In this document: piece by piece, positions 9,706 to 17,675 of the stretch
Layout of the letters: each line of letters begins with the position of its first letter
How positions within the stretch are numbered: position 1 is the first letter of the stretch
Assembly: GCF_003992055.1 (NCBI RefSeq)
Contig: NZ_RQVD01000006.1
Location: forward strand, 43,440 to 107,439
Reading direction: 5' to 3'
DNA length: 64,000 nt
Source of the DNA: Veillonella sp. CHU740
GTDB taxonomy: Bacteria; Bacillota; Negativicutes; Veillonellales; Veillonellaceae
Program-made: the position numbers and the translations under genes
The notes under the pieces: model-generated
Seen by the model: the letters and a program-made list of their open reading frames with translations, nothing else
What the model was told of the DNA's origin: nothing
The model's database searches: none

Positions 9706-11946
9706 ATGAAAATAGCAATTATTGGTGGCGGTTTAACTGGCTTGTCTTCCGCTTATTATATGGGTAAGGCATTTCCTCATTGGGAGATTCATGTGTTGGA
9801 ATCCTCTAATCGTTGGGGTGGAAAGGTGCAAACAAAACGCCATGATGGCTATGTGGTGGAAGTGGGTCCTGATTCCTACTTAGCAAGAAAAACAGCTATG
9901 ACAGATTTGGTGAAAGAATTGGGATTAGGTGATACCTTAGTGCGTAATGCTACAGGAGAATCCTACATTTATCATCAAGGTCAAATGAAGCCTATTCCTG
10001 GAGGATCCATCATTGGTATCCCTACAGAATTTCTCCCTTTTGCTATGTCCAGTTTATTGAGTTGGTCTGGTAAAATACGTGCTGGATTAGATATTTTTAA
10101 GAAGCCATATCCAGGAAACGAGGATATGAGCATCGATGCCTTTTTCCGCTATCATTTAGGGGATGAACTAGTCGATGTATTAATTGAACCTCTCTTAGCG
10201 GGTATCTATGGCGGAGACTTAAAACGCTTAAGTTTACTGGGAACTTTTCCAGAATTTCGTCAACTAGAACAAAAGCATGGAAACTTGGTCAAAGGAATGA
10301 TGGCTATGCAAGGTATGCGCAAACAATCTGGGGCTGTTACAGAAGGTCAATTTGCCCAGTTAACGGGAGGGTTAGAATCTTTGGTAGATGCGCTAGTGGA
10401 GCAAATGCCGAAGAACGTTTCTTTGCACACATCGACTGAGGTGCTAGAGGCATCTTACGCAGATAAGATTTATAGAGTGCAAACACAGAATGGTACAGAC
10501 TCCTACGACCGTCTTGTGATCACTACTCCACCTAAAGCCTATGAAAGATTTTTTGTGGGAGATGAACAATTTGAAGACTTGCGGCATATGGAACAATCTT
10601 CTTGTGCCATTGTGATTATGAGTTTGCCGAAGTCAGCGTTTACAAAACCATTGCAAGGCACAGGATTTGTAATCACTCGCAGTACAGAGACACCATTGAC
10701 GGCATGTACTTACATTTCTAGTAAATGGCCACAAACGACACCACAAGACAAGGTGGTACTGCGTGTCTTTTTAGGGAAGCCTACAGATTCTACAGTAGAT
10801 ACGCACAGTGAAGAAGAATTATGTGAATTGGCACTTTCAGAAATACGAAATATATTGAGGTTTACAGGAAATCCAGAATGGATGGAAGTAGTGCGGTTAC
10901 AAAAAAGTATGCCTCAATATGAAGTGGGTCATAAAGATAGAATCGCAACAATCATGGACCATGTGGTACAGAACTATCCAGGATTGGCATTGATTGGAAC
11001 GCCATTTAAAGGGGTAGGTATGCCAGATGGCATCAAACAAGCATATGAATTAGTAGAAGCATGGAAAAAAGAAACTAAGGAGGTAGTTCCTATGGATACA
11101 CATATAGAATCTAACCACGGACATCATGGAGCAGGTCCATTGGAGGGGCGTCCAGAGTCTCACCATGGTCATCATGGAGTATTGTCTGTGGAAGGACGTC
11201 CAGAAATAACAGGACTAGAAAAAGTACCTGAAACGTACGAAGGTTGGTTTAGCTTGCACGCTAATTATTCCATTAATTTTGAAAAGTGGAGAACTTGGTC
11301 TGCTGAGCAACAAAGTGAAGCGTTGCAATCTTTCAAGGATTTTATTGGGAATTTAGAAAGAGCCCATGAAGCTCATACAAGTAGTTATGCTATGTACCAA
11401 ATTAATGGTCATAAGGGAGATATTATGTTTTGGTTCTTGCAACCAAGCTTACAAGAGTTAAACGAAGTGGAATTACAATTGAAAAAATTACCAATTTTCA
11501 GTGTATTACAACCGGAATCTTCCTTTGTATCTGTTATTGAAGTAAGCAACTATGTAAAATCTCCAAAAGATCATCCAAAAGTGCAAGCCCGCTTATACCC
11601 TAAAATTCCAAGATTGGCTTGTATGTGTTTTTACCCTATGGCTAAGCAACGCAACTTGACAGATAATTGGTATATGTTAGATCGTCAAAGTCGTGGTAAA
11701 ATGATGCGTTCTCATGGTCAAATTGGTAAAAAATATGAAGACACTATCAAAGAGTTTACTACAGGTGCATTTGGTATGGACGATTGGGAATGGGGCATCA
11801 CCTTGATGAGTGATGATCCAATTCAATTCAAAAAAATCGTCAATGAAATGCGCTTTGATGAAGTAAGTGCTCGTTTTGGTATCTTTGGACCATTTACGAT
11901 TGGCACCATTCTAGATATGAATGGCATAGATCATCTGTTTTTCTAA
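9706..11946 (+). CDS. Fusion of coproporphyrinogen III oxidase (HemY/CgoX) and coprohaem decarboxylase (HemQ/ChdC)
   Basis: One 746-residue frame carries two full-length enzymes. Residues 1-460 are a HemY-type flavoprotein: FAD fold IAIIGGGLTGLSSAYYMGK at the N terminus, 'GPDSYLARKT', 'LIEPLLAGIYGGD', 'TGGLESLVDAL' and a C-terminal 'GVGMPDGIKQAYELVEAW'. Residues ~500-746 are a chlorite-dismutase-family HemQ domain with the catalytic-type Tyr643 and Lys647 (CFYPMAK), the likely haem-side His670 (RSHGQIGKKY) and 'DDPIQFKKIVNEMRFDEVSARFGIFGPF'. The linker (463-500) is His-rich with a duplicated HGHHG..EGRPE unit. AAGGAGG stands 8 bases before an in-frame ATG at 11092 (Met463), so free HemQ might also be made. 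HemY oxidises coproporphyrinogen; HemQ converts coprohaem to haem b. In most Firmicutes these are separate genes. Confidence 0.9.
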   Translation: MKIAIIGGGLTGLSSAYYMGKAFPHWEIHVLESSNRWGGKVQTKRHDGYVVEVGPDSYLARKTAMTDLVKELGLGDTLVRNATGESYIYHQGQMKPIPGGSIIGIPTEFLPFAMSSLLSWSGKIRAGLDIFKKPYPGNEDMSIDAFFRYHLGDELVDVLIEPLLAGIYGGDLKRLSLLGTFPEFRQLEQKHGNLVKGMMAMQGMRKQSGAVTEGQFAQLTGGLESLVDALVEQMPKNVSLHTSTEVLEASYADKIYRVQTQNGTDSYDRLVITTPPKAYERFFVGDEQFEDLRHMEQSSCAIVIMSLPKSAFTKPLQGTGFVITRSTETPLTACTYISSKWPQTTPQDKVVLRVFLGKPTDSTVDTHSEEELCELALSEIRNILRFTGNPEWMEVVRLQKSMPQYEVGHKDRIATIMDHVVQNYPGLALIGTPFKGVGMPDGIKQAYELVEAWKKETKEVVPMDTHIESNHGHHGAGPLEGRPESHHGHHGVLSVEGRPEITGLEKVPETYEGWFSLHANYSINFEKWRTWSAEQQSEALQSFKDFIGNLERAHEAHTSSYAMYQINGHKGDIMFWFLQPSLQELNEVELQLKKLPIFSVLQPESSFVSVIEVSNYVKSPKDHPKVQARLYPKIPRLACMCFYPMAKQRNLTDNWYMLDRQSRGKMMRSHGQIGKKYEDTIKEFTTGAFGMDDWEWGITLMSDDPIQFKKIVNEMRFDEVSARFGIFGPFTIGTILDMNGIDHLFF
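11077..11094 (+). promoter_or_regulatory. Internal ribosome binding site and ATG at the HemY-HemQ joint
   Basis: The sequence AAGGAGG at 11077-11083 is followed 8 bases later by ATG at 11092, in frame with the HemQ domain and directly after the natural end of the HemY domain. The strength and spacing match the ordinary gene starts in this window. It is either a relic of the two genes before fusion or a working second start. Function is inferred. Confidence 0.6.
11116..11205 (+). repeat. 48-base tandem duplication encoding His-rich linker
   Basis: Two near copies (11116-11163 and 11164-11205, the second shorter) encode HGHHGAGPLEGRPES and HGHHGVLSVEGRPE between the HemY and HemQ domains. The copies have diverged at the base level but kept the HGHHG and EGRPE parts, suggesting selection on the histidine clusters. 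Confidence 0.75.
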
Positions 11947-11983
11947 TGCATCAATAGGGCAATACACTATAAAGAAATAGAAT

Positions 11984-12039
11984 TGCGACAGGTTTGCATA
12001 CTAGTACATACTGGACTGTATAACCTGTCGTATTTTTTT
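11984..12039 (+). terminator. Terminator after the HemY-HemQ fusion
   Basis: GCGACAGGTT at 11985 pairs with AACCTGTCGT near 12022-12031 across a long loop, and is followed by seven T. It ends the hemE-cpfC-hemYQ operon. Confidence 0.75.
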
Positions 12040-12040
12040 G

Positions 12041-12085
12041 CTTTCCTCAATGTGGGGGCACTCATCAAAGAGTTGTGACCGACAT
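12041..12085. other. Short stretch resembling the putative insertion-sequence end near 63926
   Basis: The stretch TCAATGTGGGGGCACTCATC at 12047-12066 resembles TCAAATGTGGGGGCTGCTCA at 63935-63954. The two may be remnants of the same ISL3-like element end. No transposase is visible here, so this is only a possible relic. Confidence 0.3.
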
Positions 12086-12170
12086 GTATGGTTGAGTCAT
12101 TTTTTATATCTTTTCGGATAGAACTAGTTGTATCTGAGTGATACTCATACATTAGATATACGTTGTTATG

Positions 12171-12179
12171 TGGTATAAT
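12171..12179 (+). promoter_or_regulatory. Extended -10 promoter for HAD hydrolase gene
   Basis: TGGTATAAT at 12171-12179 is a perfect -10 with a TGn extension and lies 26 bases before the ATG at 12206. No strong -35 is present, as is usual for extended -10 promoters. It probably drives the HAD-rapZ-yvcK group. Confidence 0.6.
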
Positions 12180-12205
12180 GAAAGGTATGATGAAGGAGTG
12201 ATGTC

Positions 12206-12997
12206 ATGAAATTGTTAGCCATAGACTTAGATGATACATTGTTACGTGATGATAACACTGTGTCTGACTATACAAAAACAGTGCTTCAAAAAGCACAGCA
12301 GAAGGGAATTGAAGTTCTCATTGCCACAGGTCGTATGTACCAAACAGCATATCCCGTAGCACATCGCTTAGGCTTAGGTGATGTACCGATGGTACTGTAT
12401 TCTGGCGGTATCATTCAACGTGTGGAAAGTAAGGAACTCATTTGGGAACGAGCGATTTCACCAGAGGTAGCACGCAAAGTATTAGCCATTGCAAAAGAGC
12501 ATAATATCTATATTCAGTCTTATATTGATGATGAACTATTAGTGCATAGTGAAACTGAGTTTTCTCGCCTTTATGAAGAGATTACAGGTGCTAAGGCTAT
12601 GTATGTAGGAGATGCTATCTATGAACCTAAAAAAGGAGCTAATAAGCTATTAGTAGTAGAAGAGCCTGAACGCATGGCAGAGGTCATTGAGATACTTTCT
12701 AGAGAAGTAGGAGATGTAGTGGACTTAGTTCGATCTAAGGTGAACTTCTTGGAGATTGTAGCCCCTCATGTGTCAAAAGGAGAAGCCCTAGCTTTCATGG
12801 GTGAACGATTAGGCATCGGCTTAGAAGATATGGTATCCTTTGGGAATTCGGAAAATGATATTTCTATGCTAACAGTTACGGGCCATTCTGTGGCAGTAGG
12901 AAATGCAGAGGATCATGTGAAGACAATCGCCAAAGAAGTATGCGATACAAATGAAAAAGATGGCGTTGCGAAATGGATCGATGCCAATGTGTTATAA
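12206..12997 (+). CDS. Cof-type HAD-family sugar-phosphate phosphatase-like hydrolase
   Basis: This 263-residue protein has HAD motif I at the N terminus (DLDDTLL, nucleophile Asp then acid/base Asp), motif II 'VLIATGRM', a Cof-type cap in the middle, and C-terminal motifs III/IV 'SKGEALAFMGERLGI' and 'VSFGNSENDISML'. This is the Cof/YidA/YwpJ group, which dephosphorylates sugar phosphates, FMN or PLP; the in vivo substrate cannot be inferred. A ribosome site (AAGGAGTG) stands 8 bases before the ATG. It precedes rapZ by 19 bases and is probably co-transcribed with it. Confidence 0.9.
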   Translation: MKLLAIDLDDTLLRDDNTVSDYTKTVLQKAQQKGIEVLIATGRMYQTAYPVAHRLGLGDVPMVLYSGGIIQRVESKELIWERAISPEVARKVLAIAKEHNIYIQSYIDDELLVHSETEFSRLYEEITGAKAMYVGDAIYEPKKGANKLLVVEEPERMAEVIEILSREVGDVVDLVRSKVNFLEIVAPHVSKGEALAFMGERLGIGLEDMVSFGNSENDISMLTVTGHSVAVGNAEDHVKTIAKEVCDTNEKDGVAKWIDANVL

Positions 12998-13016
12998 CAT
13001 GGACTAGGAGGGCCGT

Positions 13017-13931
13017 ATGGAAGGATTTCGTTTAATTATTGTCACTGGCATGTCAGGAGCGGGGAAAACGCAAGTCATGCAAGTGTTAGAAGATATGGGG
13101 TATTTTTGTATCGACAATATACCTCCTGTATTAATTCCAAAATTTAGTGAAATTTGTCGTCAAAGTGCAGGCACTAAAGTGAGTCGAGTAGCCTTAGTGG
13201 TAGATATCCGCAGTCGTGAATTTTTTGATGATTTAAACAGTGCCTTAGATGATTTGACGGCTATGAGTGTGCCTTATGAAATTGTGTTCATGGAAGCCAG
13301 TGATGATACATTAATTCGTCGTTACAAAGAAAGCCGTCGAAGTCATCCGTTGGCGCCAGCTGGTCGAATCATTACAGGGTTAGCACAAGAGCGGTCATTA
13401 TTAGAAGATGTGCGAAGCAAGGCAGACCATATCATTGATACCACAAATATGAAAACATCTAGCTTGAAATCGTACATGAGACGTACCTTTAGCCATGTAC
13501 AAGAGCAAACTGATGGCATGGCAATTACGGTGGTAAGTTTTGGGTTTAAATTTGGCATGCCTATCGATGCAGATATGGTATGGGATGTACGATTTTTACC
13601 GAATCCGTACTATATTCCAGAATATCGACATAAATCGGGTCGTGTGCCAGTAGTGAAAGAATATATTCATTCCTTTGAAGTGACACATGAATTTAAAAAC
13701 CGCTTCTTTAATACCTTGGACTTTCTAGTGCCGAACTATGAACAAGAAGGGAAAAGTCAGTTTATTGTTGCCGTAGGGTGTACGGGTGGTATGCATCGTA
13801 GTGTGGCCATGGCAGAGGCTTTATATACCCATTTAAAAGAAAAAGGCTGCAATGTATCTGTAGAGCATCGAGATATGATGCGAAATCATGTGGAAGAAGA
13901 TGTGAATCCACGTTCTCAAGTAGATCTATAA
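13017..13931 (+). CDS. rapZ: RNase adapter/nucleotide-binding protein RapZ (YvcJ)
   Basis: This 304-residue protein carries an N-terminal P-loop (GMSGAGKT, residues 11-18) and the conserved C-terminal block 'VAVGCTGGMHRSVAMAEAL' with basic residues. RapZ/YvcJ proteins bind nucleotides; in enterobacteria RapZ guides RNase E to the small RNA GlmZ and senses glucosamine-6-phosphate, while in Firmicutes YvcJ has a less clear role. The order rapZ-yvcK-whiA seen here is the classic Firmicute/Actinobacteria cluster tied to envelope precursor control and cell division. Start chosen at ATG 13017 after GGAGG. Confidence 0.93.
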   Translation: MEGFRLIIVTGMSGAGKTQVMQVLEDMGYFCIDNIPPVLIPKFSEICRQSAGTKVSRVALVVDIRSREFFDDLNSALDDLTAMSVPYEIVFMEASDDTLIRRYKESRRSHPLAPAGRIITGLAQERSLLEDVRSKADHIIDTTNMKTSSLKSYMRRTFSHVQEQTDGMAITVVSFGFKFGMPIDADMVWDVRFLPNPYYIPEYRHKSGRVPVVKEYIHSFEVTHEFKNRFFNTLDFLVPNYEQEGKSQFIVAVGCTGGMHRSVAMAEALYTHLKEKGCNVSVEHRDMMRNHVEEDVNPRSQVDL

Positions 13932-13932
13932 A

Positions 13933-13974
13933 GAAAGGAGTGAGATAGCCAGTTGGTTATCTCTCAAGCCTATG
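13933..13974 (+). promoter_or_regulatory. Shine-Dalgarno separated from yvcK ATG by a hairpin
   Basis: The only good ribosome site before yvcK is AAAGGAG at 13934-13940, but the ATG is at 13972, 31 bases on. Between them GAGATAGCC (13942-13950) pairs with GGTTATCTC (13955-13963) around an AGTT loop, one pair being G-U. Looping out this 9-bp hairpin leaves about 9 unpaired bases, a normal spacing. No other in-frame start codon lies between. The structural role is inference. Confidence 0.5.
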
Positions 13975-15321
13975 AAATATAATAATTGGATGCGTTGGTT
14001 TGCACCTGGTATTAATATTAAGCGGTGGTTATTTCTCTTTTCTCTAGGTACCATATGGCTTGTTGTGGGCGTTCTCATGATGATGAACTACCAGTGGTTT
14101 AGCAGTTTTGAAGATGTCTTTTTAGAATTTCTTTTTCACCTGACTGGCTCCTATAACTATACAGTGATAGCTACTATTGGAGTTGCTGGGATTGTACTAG
14201 GTATACTTGCTATGCTGTGGGGGATCCGAAAAATTATTCAAACTATCGTGGGAGCGATTTTGCCAGATACAGAAGATGGTGTGAGTGATTATATTTTTGA
14301 AAAGATACGATTAGGTCAAGGGCCTAAAATTGTAGTCATTGGTGGTGGAACTGGATTGTCTATGCTTCTCCGGGGATTGAAAAGTAAGACCACGAATTTA
14401 ACAGCTATTGTTACGGTAGCAGATGATGGTGGTTCTTCGGGGCGATTGCGAGAAGATTTCCAGATGATTGCCCCAGGAGATTTGAGGAACTGTTTAGTAG
14501 CGTTGGCAGAAAAAGAAGGCCTCATGGAAGAGCTCTTTCAGTATCGATTTACAAAAGGTGTGGAATTATCTGGCCATAGTTTTGGTAACTTATTTTTGAC
14601 AGCTATGACACAGGTGCTACATGATGATGTAGAAAAAGCCTTAGAAGCATCGAGCAAAATATTACAAGTTCGTGGTCGTGTCATACCGTCTTCCACAGAA
14701 GAAATTAAATTAATTGCAGAGTTGACAGATGGTACGATTGTAGAAGGGGAAAGTAATATCCCTAATGGCGGAAAGCCAATTGCGAAAGTATATACACAGC
14801 CTGAAAGACCATCTCCTGTAGGGGCTGCCTTACAAGCCATTGATGAAGCAGATGCGATTATTTTAGGACCAGGTAGTTTATACACTTCGGTGATGCCTAA
14901 TTTATTAATCGATAAGGTAGCAGAACATATTGCAAATGCCAAAGCGGCTACGATTTATATTTGTAATGTTATGACACAGCCTGGTGAGACAGATGGTTAT
15001 ACTGTATCTGACCATGTGAAAGCTATTGAAGCTCATAGTGAAAAAGGAATTATAGATACGGTACTAGTCAACGATAATCGGATCCAAGATGCTACGTTAG
15101 AGCAATATAAAAAAGCAGGGCAAGAACCTGTTGAGGTAGATATGGATGCGTTGCAGTCTATGGGCGTTCGTACAATACGGGCGAACCTAGTGGATAGCCA
15201 AGATAAGGCTATACATAATTCTGAACGATTAGCAAAAGTTGTGATGGATGTGGTATATGCATTACAAACAGATATTGAGCCACATATTTTAGAATATTAT
15301 TTACAACGAGATGATCATTGA
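13972..15321 (+). CDS. yvcK: Gluconeogenesis factor YvcK/GlmR (CofD-like), membrane-anchored form
   Basis: This 449-residue protein starts with two predicted membrane segments (about residues 17-40 and 62-85), then a CofD/UPF0052 domain from about residue 118 with 'KIVVIGGGTGLSMLLRGLK', 'TVADDGGSSGRLREDF', 'PPGDLRNC'-type and 'SGHSFGNLFLTAM' motifs. YvcK/GlmR binds UDP-GlcNAc and directs carbon into peptidoglycan precursors in Bacillus and Listeria. The Bacillus protein is soluble and about 317 residues; the extra N-terminal membrane part here would fix the protein at the inner membrane. It sits between rapZ and whiA, with a terminator hairpin before whiA. Confidence 0.9.
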   Translation: MKYNNWMRWFAPGINIKRWLFLFSLGTIWLVVGVLMMMNYQWFSSFEDVFLEFLFHLTGSYNYTVIATIGVAGIVLGILAMLWGIRKIIQTIVGAILPDTEDGVSDYIFEKIRLGQGPKIVVIGGGTGLSMLLRGLKSKTTNLTAIVTVADDGGSSGRLREDFQMIAPGDLRNCLVALAEKEGLMEELFQYRFTKGVELSGHSFGNLFLTAMTQVLHDDVEKALEASSKILQVRGRVIPSSTEEIKLIAELTDGTIVEGESNIPNGGKPIAKVYTQPERPSPVGAALQAIDEADAIILGPGSLYTSVMPNLLIDKVAEHIANAKAATIYICNVMTQPGETDGYTVSDHVKAIEAHSEKGIIDTVLVNDNRIQDATLEQYKKAGQEPVEVDMDALQSMGVRTIRANLVDSQDKAIHNSERLAKVVMDVVYALQTDIEPHILEYYLQRDDH

Positions 15322-15325
15322 TATT

Positions 15326-15356
15326 AAAATAGAGCCTATATAGGCTCTATTTTGAA
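15326..15356 (+). terminator. Terminator hairpin between yvcK and whiA
   Basis: A perfect inverted repeat, AAAATAGAGCC (15326-15336) and GGCTCTATTTT (15343-15353) around TATATA, with a T run inside the right arm. Its symmetry means it could act in both directions. WhiA expression may depend on read-through or on an unseen promoter. Confidence 0.7.
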
Positions 15357-15385
15357 ATAGTATGTAATTTAGAGAGGAAGCGGTT

Positions 15386-16339
15386 ATGTCATTTGCAGAA
15401 GATGTAAAAAATGAATTATGTCAATTTAAAACGGATGATGCATGGGCAGCTAAAGTGGAAGCCTCTTGTTTACTCCGTATGGGTGGGTCAATTTTATTAG
15501 GCATGCAAGGTAGAGTAGGCGTGCGATTAGTGACCGCTAACAATGCAGTAGCACGACGTGTATTAGCTATTATTAAAGAGCAATATGACTTGCCAACGTC
15601 GGTATTGATTCGAAAAGGCTTAAACTTACGCAAGAAGAATATGTATACCTTAACCGTAGAACCTACTGAACCGAGTCGACTGGCACTGGAAGAACTTCAG
15701 TTATGGCCGGTGGATGCCATGATTCCCGATGAATGGCTTAAAGATTTAGAATCTCGTCGAGCTTTCTTACGTGGCGCCTTTCTCGGTAGTGGATCTGTGA
15801 ATAAACCGCAAAGTGATTACCATTTAGAGTTTATGACAACGAAAGAGGACTTTGCGGATCAGATAATTCGGGTCCTTAAAATGTTCCGCTTACATGGAAG
15901 AAAGGTGGAGCGAAAAGAAGAATTTGTGGTGTATCTAAAAGAGGGTGATGCGGTGACATCATGCTTGCAAATCATGGGAGCTCAATCGGCATTGATGAAT
16001 TTTGAAAATGTTCGGATCATGAAAGATGTACGGAATACAATCAATCGCCAGGTTAACTGTGAAACAGCCAATCTACAAAAAACGGTCAATGCTGCGGTTC
16101 GCCAATTAGATGCGATACGGATTATTGAAAAACATCAAGACCTTGATACATTACCAGTGCGATTGTATGAAGCTGCATTACTTCGTAAAGAGTTTCCCGA
16201 CGGAAGTTTGCAAGAGTTAGTAGATGCCTATGAAGCGACATATAAGCGAGAATTAACAAAATCTGGGATTGGTCATCGATTGCGCAAGTTAGAGGCCATA
16301 GCTTTGCAGTGGGAGCCTAATGGGTTAGACATAGAATAG
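15386..16339 (+). CDS. whiA: DNA-binding protein WhiA
   Basis: This 317-residue protein has the WhiA layout: an N-terminal LAGLIDADG-endonuclease-like fold, including 'RRAFLRGAFLGSGSVNKPQSDYHLEF', and a C-terminal helix-turn-helix with 'SLQELVDAY' and 'LTKSGIGHRLRKLEAIA'. In actinomycetes WhiA is a sporulation regulator; in Firmicutes it influences division and chromosome segregation without clear transcriptional control. Third gene of the rapZ-yvcK-whiA cluster. ATG 15386 follows GAGAGGAAGCGG. Confidence 0.93.
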   Translation: MSFAEDVKNELCQFKTDDAWAAKVEASCLLRMGGSILLGMQGRVGVRLVTANNAVARRVLAIIKEQYDLPTSVLIRKGLNLRKKNMYTLTVEPTEPSRLALEELQLWPVDAMIPDEWLKDLESRRAFLRGAFLGSGSVNKPQSDYHLEFMTTKEDFADQIIRVLKMFRLHGRKVERKEEFVVYLKEGDAVTSCLQIMGAQSALMNFENVRIMKDVRNTINRQVNCETANLQKTVNAAVRQLDAIRIIEKHQDLDTLPVRLYEAALLRKEFPDGSLQELVDAYEATYKRELTKSGIGHRLRKLEAIALQWEPNGLDIE

Positions 16340-16346
16340 AGGAAGT

Positions 16347-17675
16347 ATGAAACAAGCAACATGGAAACATCGTATTGTAACGAGTATAGTAACACTGTTA
16401 GGATTAGGCTCAGTGTATGGTCAAGCACCGAGTACAGTAAATATTGATGAGTTTACATTCACGCCATTACAGGTAAAGACGTTAAAAGAAGTGAATACAT
16501 TGTTACTATCAGATAGCCCAGAATATGTGAAAGAACCAGGTATCGTAGCGGCAGGTACATTGGAGGGGCATAGCCGAGTTTATTTTTATCATGTCAACGA
16601 ACATGAGGCTGATAGAAAGATTGGTATTCTTCTTGAAAATAAAGGGACGCAACCAGCGTTTGTACAAATTGAGCGTGCTGTCTATGCTAAGCCGAGTCCA
16701 GACTATTTTAAAGTAGGCAGAGAGCTTTCAAAAAAAGAGTTGGAAACGGCGACTCATCAATTAGGCAAATGGGAGCATTACGGCGTGAAATTACCTGTGC
16801 GTTCTAACAGTTTGAAAAAAGAAATACAACAGGATAGTCAGCGAATCCAACAAAAAGAAAAAGAATACAAAGGCTTAATGAAGGCTGCTATGGAGTCGGA
16901 GGGGAAAAGAACGAAAGTTTCTTTCGGACTACATAGAGATGCAGAAGAAACCTCATTTGTATTACATCCAGGTGAATCTAGACAGATCTTTGGAAAATTA
17001 GATTCTGTTATGGTTCATAAAGATGATTTGTTTAGCGGTATAGTTGATTTTACAACGACTCAACCATTGTATGCATACGTAGCTATGATGGAACCGAAGT
17101 CTACCGTTGAGTTTGGGTTGCCATTATTGCTAGTGCATCCTATTGATGATGTGGAGCTAAGAGGAACGTATATGGGTCGAGATCGCTTGCATATAGTAGA
17201 ACCTCGCTATAATAGTGATGCTGGTCCAGGTGCATTTGAAATTGCTAATGATCGAGAAGATGCTTTTATACCAGGGATAGATGAAACATCAAATCGGAAA
17301 GTGGTTAAGAACAAAGGTAATTATGGTGTTACTAATACGTACTTAATTCAAACGGAAGGGAAAACGCCCTATGCCTTGTATTTTAACCCGTTAGGTGGGG
17401 CCTTTAGTGGTTCTTTTGCCATTACTTCTTCTAAGGGAACCCGTACGTATCATATTCCTAACAAAGGAAGTTATTTGGGCCATGAAACGATATACGATAC
17501 TCAATTGCTAGATACCTTTGATAAACCAGAAGACTTGCTGTTGGAATATATGTCACCAGGGGCTTCGAACTTGCCGGTGCGATTTTTACTGATTCCACAA
17601 GTAGAGTCAAACTTGTCTAAGGATGGCACGACAAGTTATGTAGCTGATTTAGTTCGTAGAATTTTAGGAAAATAA
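16347..17675 (+). CDS. Exported protein of unknown function
   Basis: I do not recognise this 442-residue protein. It has a Sec signal peptide (basic MKQATWKHR, hydrophobic core to about residue 24, likely cleavage after SVYGQA). The mature part is hydrophilic and rich in beta-strand-like stretches ('RVYFYHVNEHEADRKIGILLENKG', 'AFIPGIDETSNRK', 'GGAFSGSFAITSSKGTRTYHI'), with a short charged helical region near residues 150-180. No lipobox and no terminal barrel signature are evident, so it is probably periplasmic or surface-exposed. It starts 8 bases after whiA and is likely co-transcribed with it. Its beginning recalls secreted proteins that stabilise or coat cell-wall polymers, but I would not assign a role. 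Confidence 0.75.
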   Translation: MKQATWKHRIVTSIVTLLGLGSVYGQAPSTVNIDEFTFTPLQVKTLKEVNTLLLSDSPEYVKEPGIVAAGTLEGHSRVYFYHVNEHEADRKIGILLENKGTQPAFVQIERAVYAKPSPDYFKVGRELSKKELETATHQLGKWEHYGVKLPVRSNSLKKEIQQDSQRIQQKEKEYKGLMKAAMESEGKRTKVSFGLHRDAEETSFVLHPGESRQIFGKLDSVMVHKDDLFSGIVDFTTTQPLYAYVAMMEPKSTVEFGLPLLLVHPIDDVELRGTYMGRDRLHIVEPRYNSDAGPGAFEIANDREDAFIPGIDETSNRKVVKNKGNYGVTNTYLIQTEGKTPYALYFNPLGGAFSGSFAITSSKGTRTYHIPNKGSYLGHETIYDTQLLDTFDKPEDLLLEYMSPGASNLPVRFLLIPQVESNLSKDGTTSYVADLVRRILGK

